A DNA stretch of 64,000 nucleotides from Parabacteroides sp. FAFU027 (GCF_022808675.1 NZ_JAKZKV010000001.1:434001-498000); one strand, 5' to 3'; counted from the stretch's first letter, positions 45,379 to 54,490 are shown. Program-made: numbers and translations. Notes: generated by a model from the sequence alone, not told the origin.

Positions 45379-45409
45379 CAAAGGTACTACTTTTTCCTTT
45401 CCCTGCAAG
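45379..45409 (-). promoter_or_regulatory. Promoter of the tRNA pair
   Basis: On the minus strand CTTG (45409-45406) and TACCTTTG (45386-45379) are separated by 19 bp, close to the Bacteroidota consensus, with a start site expected about 15 nt before the tRNA. Confidence 0.55.
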
Positions 45410-45526
45410 GGGTTCAGACAAACGAACTTAAAAAAATGCCGGACAAAAAAGCCATTGTGTTGTTTCTCAACAGATTTATAGATCAAAAAAAAGTTTGAAT
45501 ATCCGGCTTTTTTCAAAGCAAACAAG

Positions 45527-48073
45527 CTACTCCTCTATCGGATTCGCCTTGTACATATCGTTCCACCAACGCGAATCGCTGCGCAGATATTTGTCAAACC
45601 AGGCCAGAATCGTCTTTTGCCAATCGTAACGCTTCTGCATATCGAGCACATGGTGGTTCTCCCCTTCCACACGGATAAACTCGACCGGCTTACCCAACAC
45701 CTTCAATGCAGTGTACATCCGGATACTCTCACTCATCGGAACATTCGTATCAGCAGTCCCGTGCAACAGCAAAAGCGGAGTATTTATCTTATTAGCATTA
45801 AAAAGCGGGCTGTGATCTACGTAAAGCTCCCGGTTATTCCACGGATAACTTTTGGCAGCGGCCAATCCGCTATAGGTGTAGCCCCAATACCCCTCGCCCC
45901 AGTAGCTCGAAATATCACTGATACCGGCATGGGAAATGGCAGCGGCAAACAGATCCGTTTTCGTCTGCAAATACATCGTCATAAAACCGCCGTAAGAAGC
46001 CCCGATGCAACCGATGTGAGTAGAATCGACATAAGTGTGCTGGCGGCAGAAAAGTTTCGTACCCAGAATAATTTCATCCGCCGTCTTTTCGCCCCAGGCA
46101 TTGACGTGGCGGGCCGAAAACTCCTGTCCAAACCCGATGGCTCCGGAGGGCTGCAAAGTATATACGACGTACCCCATCGAAGCATACAGGCTCAGGGGAT
46201 AGCGACTCTCGAAAGATCGGTCGGTAGGGGTTGTACCGCCATAATAGAAGACAATCAGCGGGTATTTCTTAGCAGCGTCAAAGGCAGGAGGCAGATAGCA
46301 ACGGCCTTTGATCAAAGTACTGTCAGCTGACTTGAAGTTCCAATCCTCCACCTTGCCATAAGCGATATCTTTCAGGCGTTCTGCCGATGGGTCAGCGACC
46401 AGTTTCTCCCGTTGTGACTTCAGGTCATAGGAATAAACCAATCCGGGCTTTTGCAAGGTTTGTCCATAATATAATAGTGTTGAGCCATGATTCGCCAGAT
46501 CAACTCCCGTAATCACATCCGGAGTCAGCGGTAGTTTACGGAAAGCATTCCGCTGCGGATTGTAAGCATAGAGACGAACGTAATCCTCATCCACCACCTT
46601 CAGGTAAATCTGTCCGTCCGTCTTGCTCCAGGCCAAAGAAGATACCGAGGGGGAAAACGATTTGGTCAACGGGGTAATCTTTTTAGTTGCCACATCCATC
46701 ATGTACATCTGGATATCACTCATATTCGAGATTTGTCCCGGAGCAATGTTTAGTCCGATGCCGTCAAAAGATTCGGCCGCACCGGTAATAGCGATTTGTT
46801 TTCCATCAGGGGAATAGGTGGCTGAAGTGGCAAATTTATCATTATGCCACAGAGTATCAAGCTTCATGCTATCCAGCTTCAACTGATAGAGCGAACTTGC
46901 AGTGAAAGGACGTTCGGTAACCACATCCCTCTCCTCCTTAAAGAGAATGGCTTTTCCATCAAAACGAATATCCTGCAATGAGACATTCGCCTTGCCGTAA
47001 GTCAATCGCTGCATTACACCCGATGCAATGTCATACAGGCTCAGGTAACTGCGCTTGCGCCAGTCGGCCTGACGATCCTCGGGGGAAAGCAAACGCTTGA
47101 GGCTACCGTTATCATCGGTCGAAGCATATTCGTAACCGGTGTAAATGAGAAAGCGCTCATCCGGTCCCCAGGTGAAGTCCCCATCCGGCAGGTGATCGGT
47201 CAGCACACGATCTTCCAGTGTCACGGGATCCAAGATATGCAGTTCGCGCCCGTTCAACCCTTTGGTGGCATAGTACAACTTATTCGAAAGCGGCATCCAA
47301 CCGACTCCCTTTGCATTATTATCGTCCGTAAGCAGGCATTTTCCCGAACCAATCTCAACCACCTGGGTCGTACCGATCTTCGTTGCATCTTTCAGCGTCG
47401 TCACATATCTGACCAGAGCCAACTTCCCATTCGGAGAAACAGCCACAGAGGCCGGTCGTTTTCCTACCAGATAATCTAAAATGTACAGGTTACGGTGAGG
47501 ATCAGTCGTTACGGTAAATAGTGTACTCTTATCATTTTTGGAGCATGACACCTCCGCCTGCACAGCAGGAATCATTTTATCTTTGGAATCCATAAAGACT
47601 TTGACCAAAACCTCATAGCGGTGCGGTTCGGCCTTGATGGAAACCACCTCGGGCATGGCATGGATGAGGCTATCCTCTACGGTCTGCTTCTCCCCTCCCA
47701 GTTCGCCATCCACATACACTTCGAAGCGACAGGTAGATTGCACCGTGATTTTCATCGAAGCAAAGCGGTCAGACGTCACGTAAAACTTCAGCAAGGTCAT
47801 GGTGCGACCGTAATTGGGCTGCACCAAGCGAAACACATTGCTGGTATCGCACAGCACCGGTTGGAAATCGCTCTCCTTCGCCGGTAGAAATGTCGTCTTC
47901 AGCAACGATTTTGCCTTAAACTTCTCCCCTTTTGCATTGACCGAATCACACAATACGGGGGAAACCACCTTCACAGGGCCATAGACCAGGTATTTATTGA
48001 CGGGAAAAATACGTTGCGCCATCGCGGGCAACATCATCGTGCCCAGCAGCACGCACAGGAATATCTTCTTCAT
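45527..48073 (-). CDS. S9 family peptidase (prolyl oligopeptidase / DPP IV-like)
   Basis: The 848-aa protein has a signal peptide (MKKIFLCVLLGTMMLPAMAQ) and acts in the periplasm or outside. A beta-propeller region with TolB-like repeats (PNGKLALVRYV, WGPDERFLIYTGYEY, YSPDGKQIAITGAAE) precedes the alpha/beta hydrolase domain with catalytic serine in GASYGGF (S693), aspartate in HGTADTNVP and histidine in GENHH. An unusual N-terminal 200 residues come before the propeller. It probably removes dipeptides or cuts after proline. It lies 6 bp after the nitroreductase gene and is probably cotranscribed with it. Confidence 0.9.
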   Translation of the reverse strand: MKKIFLCVLLGTMMLPAMAQRIFPVNKYLVYGPVKVVSPVLCDSVNAKGEKFKAKSLLKTTFLPAKESDFQPVLCDTSNVFRLVQPNYGRTMTLLKFYVTSDRFASMKITVQSTCRFEVYVDGELGGEKQTVEDSLIHAMPEVVSIKAEPHRYEVLVKVFMDSKDKMIPAVQAEVSCSKNDKSTLFTVTTDPHRNLYILDYLVGKRPASVAVSPNGKLALVRYVTTLKDATKIGTTQVVEIGSGKCLLTDDNNAKGVGWMPLSNKLYYATKGLNGRELHILDPVTLEDRVLTDHLPDGDFTWGPDERFLIYTGYEYASTDDNGSLKRLLSPEDRQADWRKRSYLSLYDIASGVMQRLTYGKANVSLQDIRFDGKAILFKEERDVVTERPFTASSLYQLKLDSMKLDTLWHNDKFATSATYSPDGKQIAITGAAESFDGIGLNIAPGQISNMSDIQMYMMDVATKKITPLTKSFSPSVSSLAWSKTDGQIYLKVVDEDYVRLYAYNPQRNAFRKLPLTPDVITGVDLANHGSTLLYYGQTLQKPGLVYSYDLKSQREKLVADPSAERLKDIAYGKVEDWNFKSADSTLIKGRCYLPPAFDAAKKYPLIVFYYGGTTPTDRSFESRYPLSLYASMGYVVYTLQPSGAIGFGQEFSARHVNAWGEKTADEIILGTKLFCRQHTYVDSTHIGCIGASYGGFMTMYLQTKTDLFAAAISHAGISDISSYWGEGYWGYTYSGLAAAKSYPWNNRELYVDHSPLFNANKINTPLLLLHGTADTNVPMSESIRMYTALKVLGKPVEFIRVEGENHHVLDMQKRYDWQKTILAWFDKYLRSDSRWWNDMYKANPIEE

Positions 48074-48079
48074 ATTGAT

Positions 48080-48676
48080 CTATTTATTGCCAATTGATTT
48101 AAGAACCAGTTCGCCCAGAGAACGTTTCGGCACATGATGATGCTGATTCTCATCGCGCCAGTACTGCACTTTGCCCTCCTGCATCTCCTCAAGCACCACC
48201 GTTTCTACCGGTTTGCCCAGCGCCAATACATAGAGAATCTCATACTGATCATCAATAGCCAGCAGCTCAGCCACCTTACGGCGATTAACCGCACCGATAA
48301 TGCAGCCGCCAAGCCCTTGCTCCACGGCCCCCAACAGGATGGTTTGTATCGCCAGGCCATCATCGCAGAATATATTTTCACACAAAGTTGTATCGCGGGT
48401 AATGACAATGTAGGCCGAAGGGCGTTCACCTTCCACCGGTCCGGGCCACTCTTTGAGATAACCGGCCCATGCCAGACAGGGAAAGATTTGGCTATTCACC
48501 TCCGCATCATTGACCAATACGTACCGGAGCGGTTGCATATTGCGGGCGGATGGCGCCAGGCGAGCCAGGTCTATTAATTCAACTAAAGTATGCTGGGAAA
48601 TAAAATGGGATTGGTCAAACCGGCGATAACTGCGATTATGCAGCAGAAGTTCTTTGAGCGTCATGTTTTCCTTCAT
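48080..48676 (-). CDS. Nitroreductase family protein
   Basis: The 198-aa FMN enzyme has TLKELLLHNRSYRRFDQS at the N-terminus, LARLAPSARNMQPLRYVLV (FMN binding) and DGLAIQTILLGAVEQGLGG, followed by ILYVLALGKPVETV. It is expected to reduce nitro or quinone compounds with NAD(P)H; the natural substrate is unknown. Translation could start at the first Met or at the Met five residues later. A -7 box lies just upstream, and the S9 peptidase gene follows directly. Confidence 0.88.
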   Translation of the reverse strand: MKENMTLKELLLHNRSYRRFDQSHFISQHTLVELIDLARLAPSARNMQPLRYVLVNDAEVNSQIFPCLAWAGYLKEWPGPVEGERPSAYIVITRDTTLCENIFCDDGLAIQTILLGAVEQGLGGCIIGAVNRRKVAELLAIDDQYEILYVLALGKPVETVVLEEMQEGKVQYWRDENQHHHVPKRSLGELVLKSIGNK

Positions 48677-48692
48677 TTAAAGATGAGTGCTG

Positions 48693-48700
48693 CAAATGTA
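48693..48700 (-). promoter_or_regulatory. -7 box of the nitroreductase-peptidase operon
   Basis: The minus strand reads TACATTTG, matching TAnnTTTG, 16 bp before the ATG. No -33 element at normal spacing was found. Confidence 0.4.
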
Positions 48701-48768
48701 GGAAAATTCACCGTGCGGAAAGGGATTGACACAAAGGGAATAAACAGGGACCGGTATAAAAAAGAAAA

Positions 48769-48843
48769 GGTTGTCATCACGACAACCTCAACCCTTAATT
48801 AACCTTTAAATCTAATACCATGAAAAACACAGTGCAAATATAG
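48769..48843 (+). other. Hairpin plus abandoned gene start
   Basis: AGGTTGTC/GACAACCT (48769-48789, 5-nt loop) is followed by a leader and an ATG at 48820 that opens a frame of only seven codons (MKNTVQI, stop at 48841-48843). The leader-plus-MKN start resembles the beginning of an exported protein gene, but nothing follows, so this may be the remnant of a lost gene. Confidence 0.3.
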
Positions 48844-48917
48844 CAGGTTTTGTGTTATAAAACATACCATGTCGGCATATTTCTTTTGTCGGTTACGTTT
48901 ATTTAACACCTACACCC

Positions 48918-49141
48918 CTCACTGGATTGAAATCCGGTGCTATAATATCGGTCATGCCTGCGGAATTATATATTGTATAAGTAGCATCAGTACAATCCAT
49001 CTTATTACATTATACTTTAGTGTAATAAGAAAACAAGAACGCAAGTGATAAAACATAAAATCGTACCCACGGCATCATACAACAACAAAACACGTAGGTG
49101 AGAACGATATGGTAACACAGGGTTTTAGACTGGAGTAGTTA
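48918..49141. repeat. Split REP-like palindrome with an internal insertion
   Basis: The left arm (about 48920-48963) holds GGATTGAAATCC and TATCGGTCATGCCTGCGG; the right arm (about 49085-49141) holds ACGTAGGTGAGAACGATATG. These correspond to the two arms of the compact palindrome at 54340-54449, but here about 120 bp lie between them, including a 9-bp hairpin CTTATTACA/TGTAATAAG (49001-49029). Confidence 0.6.
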
Positions 49142-49189
49142 GCAATATTCCGATGTCCGGAGAAAAAAAACCGCGCCAAGGGAGCAATT

Positions 49190-49431
49190 GTCACCCGCCA
49201 AGTAATGATATGTCACCTGCTAAGTGGTCAATTGTCACCCGACAAGTAATGATATAACACCTGCCAAGTGGTCAATTGTCACCCGACAAGTAATGATATG
49301 TCACCCGACAAGTGGTCAATTGTCACCCGACAAGTAATGATATGTCACCCGCCAAGTAGTCAATTGTCACCCGACAAGTAATGATATGTAACCCAACAAG
49401 TGGTCAATTGTCACCCGACAAGTAATGATAT
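49190..49431. repeat. Tandem array of eleven 22-bp units with two alternating types
   Basis: Units share GTCACCCGACAAGT and then end alternately in AATGATAT (type A) or GGTCAATT (type B), giving a 44-bp super-period: A-B-A-B-A-B-A-B-A-B-A. Five of the six A units are identical except for one base or less; B units are more varied. Both ends fade into degenerate sequence. The period is not a multiple of three and stops occur in frame, so it is not coding. No cas gene or unique spacers are present, so it is not a CRISPR array. Confidence 0.9.
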
Positions 49432-49744
49432 ATCAAATGTACAATCTCCCTCTCATCGTCTTCAAATTAATAAACCACAACTTATATATAAATATCCAAT
49501 GACCCAATCCAACATCACATTAACAACATCAAAACCCGAATATATCAACACTTACCCTATCATTTACATCACAAACAGTCATAGTATTTTACATTTACAA
49601 GAAGCCAAGCTGTTAATTTGACAGTAAACAAGCCTGTTCACCTCCATTTTATCCTTAATTTATTGATATTATCTCATCTACAATCCCATTTAATACCAAA
49701 ATGCTACCTATTGATTATTTTATCAATTTTTAACCCTACATTGC
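49432..49744. other. AT-rich region between the 22-bp array and the next promoter
   Basis: These 313 bp contain only short open frames with no recognisable start signals or motifs. No repeat or hairpin stands out. Confidence 0.4.
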
Positions 49745-49775
49745 TTTGATTTCAAACTGCAATCCTTTAGATTTG
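49745..49775 (+). promoter_or_regulatory. Full consensus promoter of the carboxypeptidase-regulatory-like protein gene
   Basis: TTTG at 49745-49748 and TAGATTTG at 49768-49775 are 19 bp apart, an exact match to the Bacteroidota consensus. The predicted leader is about 80 nt long. Confidence 0.75.
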
Positions 49776-49859
49776 CAAAACATCACTAAACAATCTCACA
49801 AAACCCTTTATGGAACACCAAAACCTCCTGGGGTATTAACACTCAAAACAGACTTTATT

Positions 49860-50768
49860 ATGAACAACAAAAAGCTAGCAAAATTCAAGATGCTTCGCAA
49901 CTTGATTATCTTCTTTCATGAAAACAGTGCTATAATAGAAAAACTGCCAAACTTCAATGAATTTCTGGCCGATCTGGAGAGTGCGGTTGCCCTAATCACA
50001 GAGAACGATGAAGAAAAAGGGAAAGTCCCTAAAGTAACCGAACAGAAAACAATCCTGCATGACGCATTGATTACCATCACGGTCGATCACGCCAACAAAC
50101 TGCATGCACTGGCCCGGTTCCTCAAAGATCAGGGTCTGATGTCAGACTCTAAGATCTATCAAACAGACCTCAGCGCCATCAGCGCTCTGGAGTTGGTGAA
50201 AAGATCAAACAACCTCCATGGACTGATCAATAACAACCTGTCCCAGTCAGCTCCTTACCTGCTGACCGAAGAGTCACAAACTAAATTGAGAACGGCCATT
50301 GATGCCTTCAACGGCTCTATACCGCAATCCCGCCAGGCGCAACTCAAAACCAAAGAGTGCTCCATGCTGGAAGATCAGGGCTTCGAACTGGCTGAAAATA
50401 CCCTCGAAGAGATGGATGCACTGGCTGAGATCATCCGCCTCTCCGATCCTATCTTCTACAGCAAATACAAAAACGCCCGCAAAACCATCGAGATCACCTA
50501 CAGCACCCTGAAAGCACAGGGTACAATAACAGACCTCGCTACCGGAAAACCTATCCCCGGCGCCATCCTGACCTTCCGCCTGCAAGGCTCCACCGATGTG
50601 GTGCTGGAAAAAGAGACGGCGGCCAAAGGTGGTTTTATGATCAAGTCGCTCGACGATGCCATCTACGAGGTGACCATCGAAAAGATTGGCTTCAAAACTC
50701 AAACCATCACCGTCACCATCAGCTGGGATGAACCATGTAATCTGGATGTGAAGATGGAGAGGGTGTGA
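49860..50768 (+). CDS. Uncharacterised helical protein with C-terminal carboxypeptidase-regulatory-like domain
   Basis: The 302-aa protein has no signal peptide. Residues 1-215 are predicted mostly helical (FKMLRNLIIFFHENSAIIEK, LADLESAVALITENDEEKG, EEMDALAEIIRLSD). The last 85 residues form a beta-sandwich of the carboxypeptidase-D regulatory type: GTITDLATGKPIPGAILTFR, GGFMIKSLDDAIYEVTIEK, GFKTQTITVTI. Such domains are usually exported, so their presence in an apparently cytosolic protein is odd. The ATG at 49860 was chosen because a consensus promoter overlaps the alternative TTG at 49746. No function is known; there is no operon partner. Confidence 0.75.
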   Translation: MNNKKLAKFKMLRNLIIFFHENSAIIEKLPNFNEFLADLESAVALITENDEEKGKVPKVTEQKTILHDALITITVDHANKLHALARFLKDQGLMSDSKIYQTDLSAISALELVKRSNNLHGLINNNLSQSAPYLLTEESQTKLRTAIDAFNGSIPQSRQAQLKTKECSMLEDQGFELAENTLEEMDALAEIIRLSDPIFYSKYKNARKTIEITYSTLKAQGTITDLATGKPIPGAILTFRLQGSTDVVLEKETAAKGGFMIKSLDDAIYEVTIEKIGFKTQTITVTISWDEPCNLDVKMERV

Positions 50769-50799
50769 AAAGCTCACTGATCATAATCGAATAATCATG

Positions 50800-50821
50800 G
50801 CGCAGGGTTGAAACCCTGCGC
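50800..50821. repeat. GCGCAGGGTT palindrome
   Basis: GCGCAGGGTT and AACCCTGCGC form a perfect 10-bp stem with a 2-nt centre, followed by CTAGCATATAGGGCATGC. The GGnTTnAAACC pattern with a following TATnGG-CATGC stretch matches the 48920 and 54340 palindromes, so it seems a member of the same dispersed family. The remaining gap to 51136 holds no gene. Confidence 0.65.
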
Positions 50822-51136
50822 TAGCATATAGGGCATGCATCCTCTGGCGCGATCAATAGCATAATTCATGCATAAAACAAAGACAACAACAAACTGTAGT
50901 GAATAAAGAAAAAAAAACAATAAGCTAAACATAGAACTCACCGAATTCTTTTAAAACTACCAGCAGTTTAAACTTCTAACATGAATACGCTGCTCTGACC
51001 CTGAACCACAAGGAGATTACACTCAACATTGTGCCGATATTTTTACACTTAACCCTAAAAACGGCACTCTAATATAGACTTAAACATTAGCAACAATCGT
51101 AAATGATCAAATGCTAAACACTAAAATAGATATAAC

Positions 51137-53281
51137 ATGCAAAGCAAAAACAACCTAGCTTTAATAGCAACCTTATACAACAACCACAGTGCTAATCTAT
51201 ACAGTGACATCTACTTCCCAATCATCAATTTTGGCATCGCAACAATCTCTAAAAACCAATTTGATCCTGAGAAGTATTATGATATTGAATTTTTGCAGTC
51301 CGCAATTGACCAAGATTTTGGTATTAAAATCCCACTCATCGTTTTAAAACAAGCATTAAAGGCTCTAGTTTCACAACAAAAAGACATTACACTGAAGCTT
51401 TTTGAAAATGGGGAGAAGTTTCAGATAATAAAAAAGTGGGATGTATATATTGACACATCCATTGACGAACGATTATCTTTAGTAATGAATAATTTCAATG
51501 AATTAGATGAATCATTCCGAATATTTATAGGGAAAAATAAAATATCCACAGATAAATCTTTTCTTGAATTCTTTTCAGAGAACACAAATGATATCTTTAA
51601 ATACTTAGACCACTTAGAAGCTATACCTTCGATTAACGAGAATTATTACCACATTGCAAATTTTCTAATTGAGATCAAAGACACCAATAAACACCTATTT
51701 AATCTTGCAAATAACACATTCTGGGCTTCCGTAATTTCAGCTTTTTTAAAAAGAGAAGTAGACTTAAATATAAAACCAGAGAAGACTATTTATTATTACC
51801 TTGACTCTTCTTTGGTTATGGCAATACTTGATCTTGACAGCGAAATTAATGCTGTTTATGGTGCAGAACTTCTGAGTGTAATTCTTGCTGCTGGACATAT
51901 TCCGTGTGTACATCCATTAACAATTAAAGAAATTGATGGTATATTACAATCTGTTGAAAGATCAGGCCCAAATCATGGCTCTGCTATTGAAAATGCATAC
52001 TACAGAAGACAATTAAACCCTGTTGAAATTCTAAAGATTAGGAATTCGCTTCATAAACTTCTTAGTGGCATTAAAATTCAGGTAATTGAAAACACCTCCT
52101 CTACTGCGCTAGACGAAATATGCAATAGATATAAAAATAAACAAGCAGTAAATTCACTAAAACAAACCAGAGGGTATTCAAATGGAAGCATAAGAGACAT
52201 CCATGACATTTTTATGTGTGATTTCATTATTAAAAAAAGAGGGGATGTACATGAGATTGAAAAAATCAATTCTTCTTTCGTTTCCCTAAATTCAGACTTG
52301 ATTGCATTTATAAAACGAGAGTACAATGAAAAGTTTTCACCAATAATACATCCATCAAATATCATTTCTGATTTATGGCTACATGATCCTAAATGCACAT
52401 TAATTAAAGAAAATGGATTGACAGAGATGATGACTAGATGCATTGCTTTGAACAACACTGACGTTAGAAGAAAGCTAAGACAATTGGCGAAATACATCGA
52501 AACGGACAACCTTTCAGAAAATGATTATGTTTCAGTATATAATTCTCTTATAAATCGCTCTCAAAAAGTCTTAAAGAAATTTGCCAGTATTGAGGATAAT
52601 AATAAGATCGAAAGTGATCAGTCTCGTTCTATTGTTGCAGAGATAATCCAAGTCTCCAAAATTGAAGAGGAAGATCGAATAAAGCATATTAAATCTATTC
52701 ATGATCAAAATGCTGCAATAGTAAATCAGAACAAGATTTTAATAGCAGAAATTGAATCTTTCAAAAAAACAATTGCAGATAAAATTGAAAGTCAAAATAT
52801 TGTAGAACAACAGAACACTAACAAAGAAGCTGAAATTGTAAAGTTAAAACAAGAACAAAAGCGATTATTGCAGCTAACCAATAGGTCTAAAGAAATTGAT
52901 TCAACAATCAACTCATTAGAAAGAAAAAAAGAAAGTAGCATATCAATGATAAAATATTGGATTCTTTTATTTACTGAAATTGGAGCTATTAGCTTGTTCC
53001 TTTTTTCAATGATACTATACGTAATAAAAACAGATAATTTACAGAAAGATTATGTTGCTATATTTTCAACTTTGCCTGGCATTGTAAGCCTTGGAGCCTT
53101 TTCAATTTCAATACTATTGTTCATTCTAAAATTTAGAGATTCCACAATACTATCATTTAAAATAAAATACCAATCAATCAAGGAAGAGCAAATAAAATAT
53201 TGGCTATCAAACAATCCAAATTATTCAGAATTAATAGAAGAAAGAAAGAATATTGATTCAAAAATCAAATCATATGAGTAA
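51137..53281 (+). CDS. PIN-like nuclease domain protein with coiled coil and two C-terminal membrane helices
   Basis: This 714-aa protein is not one I can name. After an N-terminal helical region (1-215), a PIN-like domain is suggested by four spaced acidic residues: D223 in YYLDSSLVMAIL, E265 in IKEIDGIL, D357 (or D354) in IRDIHDIF and D387 in SLNSDLI. A long coiled coil (about 500-600) follows, then two hydrophobic helices (about 606-632 and 642-668) and a charged cytosolic tail. The predicted topology places the nuclease in the cytosol, tethered to the inner membrane. The gene is AT-rich, stands alone and is surrounded by repeats, which suggests acquisition by transfer. An antiphage or abortive-infection role is only a hypothesis. 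Confidence 0.65.
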   Translation: MQSKNNLALIATLYNNHSANLYSDIYFPIINFGIATISKNQFDPEKYYDIEFLQSAIDQDFGIKIPLIVLKQALKALVSQQKDITLKLFENGEKFQIIKKWDVYIDTSIDERLSLVMNNFNELDESFRIFIGKNKISTDKSFLEFFSENTNDIFKYLDHLEAIPSINENYYHIANFLIEIKDTNKHLFNLANNTFWASVISAFLKREVDLNIKPEKTIYYYLDSSLVMAILDLDSEINAVYGAELLSVILAAGHIPCVHPLTIKEIDGILQSVERSGPNHGSAIENAYYRRQLNPVEILKIRNSLHKLLSGIKIQVIENTSSTALDEICNRYKNKQAVNSLKQTRGYSNGSIRDIHDIFMCDFIIKKRGDVHEIEKINSSFVSLNSDLIAFIKREYNEKFSPIIHPSNIISDLWLHDPKCTLIKENGLTEMMTRCIALNNTDVRRKLRQLAKYIETDNLSENDYVSVYNSLINRSQKVLKKFASIEDNNKIESDQSRSIVAEIIQVSKIEEEDRIKHIKSIHDQNAAIVNQNKILIAEIESFKKTIADKIESQNIVEQQNTNKEAEIVKLKQEQKRLLQLTNRSKEIDSTINSLERKKESSISMIKYWILLFTEIGAISLFLFSMILYVIKTDNLQKDYVAIFSTLPGIVSLGAFSISILLFILKFRDSTILSFKIKYQSIKEEQIKYWLSNNPNYSELIEERKNIDSKIKSYE

Positions 53282-53311
53282 ACTTATCAGTTGTATCTCC
53301 GTTCCTCCGTT

Positions 53312-53373
53312 CTCCGTAGCCTGCCAATAAAATCGACAAACAAAAAAGGACGGTAGGCCGTTTGGCGACAGGC
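53312..53373. repeat. Dispersed repeat, copy 1 of 2
   Basis: CTCCGTAGCCTGC, an A-rich spacer, then GGTAGGCCGTTTGGCGACAGGC. A close copy is at 58833-58891. GCCTG and CAGGC at the two ends can pair. Confidence 0.7.
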
Positions 53374-53411
53374 CCCTACCTCGCGCAAGTATAAATAATA
53401 TGCAGTCTGTA

Positions 53412-53582
53412 CCTAGCGCAAGTCTTGAGCGCAGCGGGGACTTGTGCTGGAAACCAGAGCAGTCTGCGACTGTAATAAGAAGAAAGAACAAGTCCATTTA
53501 GAAGTCATTCAGTTTGAAAACTGAAAACATTTGGAGTCCAAGTCTCCGCTGCACTCAAGACATGAACCAGATGCCGAGTACA
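53412..53582 (+). repeat. 172-bp structured element, copy A (diverged)
   Basis: It begins CCTAGCGCAAGTCTTGAGCG and ends GATGCCGAGTACAA. It has the same parts as copies B to D, 171 bp long, with several substitutions (for example AGAAGTCA for AGATGTCA and GCACTC for GCGCTC), and is the most diverged full copy. Confidence 0.9.
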
Positions 53583-53644
53583 ACATTGTAACCTTAGAGA
53601 TAGCAGGAAATAAAACATTATCAAGTAAATAACAAACCATTATT

Positions 53645-54289
53645 ATGAAGAAAATATCAGCCGTTATCATCAGTATGATTATCTGTGGAAACCTACCAGC
53701 ACAAAAAGTTGCAAATGGAGGATATAACAGTTATGAAGAATACAAAAACAATAAGCCAACTTATGCAGATTCCTTTATCGTAAAAAAACGGACAACCGGA
53801 GACATCAAAGCATGGGGAGGTAATGACTTTAAGGTAGAGTACCTAAGCGAGAGCGTCACCAAGAAAATGATAAAAAAGGAAATTTGGGGAATTAGCAAAA
53901 ATGACACATTGTATTTGAATGCAGAACCACTATCGGGACTCTACTGGTATGCCAGAGTTGAAATTGTTGGCAAGTATTGTTTTGTACGTCCAGCATTTCC
54001 CATCAATGGAAAACTTCAGAAACAATATGGATTAAATGATCCTCAGTTCGGGTATATGTTCGGGGCTTTGGGAGGAGCACTGCAAGCTATGCAGACAGCC
54101 GTAAAAAGGATTCCTGTAATATATTGCCCTGAAACCGGAAATAAAATGTTGTTGTGCGAAACTAATCTGGCCAAACTTATGGAGAATAATACCGGGCTTT
54201 TAGCTGAATTCAATGCTGAAACCGACAAAAAAAATGAAGAGGTATTATTGAAGTATCTGAAAAAGCTCAATGATGTTGACAAAAGATAG
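53645..54289 (+). CDS. Small secreted protein, DUF6563-like
   Basis: The 214-aa protein has a signal peptide (MKKISAVIISMIICGNLPAQ). The mature region has NGGYNSYEEYKNNKPTYAD and later GLYWYARVEIVGKYCFVRPA and YCPETGNKMLLCETN, features that recall a Bacteroidota family of small exported proteins (DUF6563). The assignment is from memory of the start motif and should be treated as tentative. It lies alone between repeat copies. Confidence 0.6.
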   Translation: MKKISAVIISMIICGNLPAQKVANGGYNSYEEYKNNKPTYADSFIVKKRTTGDIKAWGGNDFKVEYLSESVTKKMIKKEIWGISKNDTLYLNAEPLSGLYWYARVEIVGKYCFVRPAFPINGKLQKQYGLNDPQFGYMFGALGGALQAMQTAVKRIPVIYCPETGNKMLLCETNLAKLMENNTGLLAEFNAETDKKNEEVLLKYLKKLNDVDKR

Positions 54290-54339
54290 CCCCGGTTGGA
54301 CAACTGGTTCTGCCTTCGCCCTCTCTAATAACAATACAT

Positions 54340-54449
54340 CACAGGATTAAAAACCCGTGTGCTACCATATCGGTCATGCCTACGGCATTGTACACAACAA
54401 AATGTCGTAGGTGTGACCGATATTGTAGCGACGAACTTTAGTCCGGAGA
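54340..54449. repeat. Compact REP-like palindrome (TATCGGTCATGCC family)
   Basis: TATCGGTCATGCCTACGGCATT (54368-54389) pairs with 54401-54422 around an 11-nt loop; the three non-Watson-Crick positions are all G-T compatible in the folded strand. Flanks GTGCTACCATA and TGTAGCGAC extend the pairing. Arms also match those of the split copy near 48920 and 49085. Confidence 0.75.
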
Positions 54450-54490
54450 TAACCAACCCCAACAATTACAAATACAAAACATTAAGCACG

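Noticed and set aside
49190-49431. Possible CRISPR array
   Set aside because: The units are contiguous with no unique spacers, the period is 22 bp, and no cas genes are present.
49746-49859. N-terminal extension of the carboxypeptidase-regulatory-like protein
   Set aside because: The proposed TTG lies inside a consensus promoter, so it cannot be transcribed from it.
54359-54490. N-terminal extension of the C_GCAxxG_C_C protein
   Set aside because: It is encoded by a palindromic repeat; family members start near the ATG at 54491.
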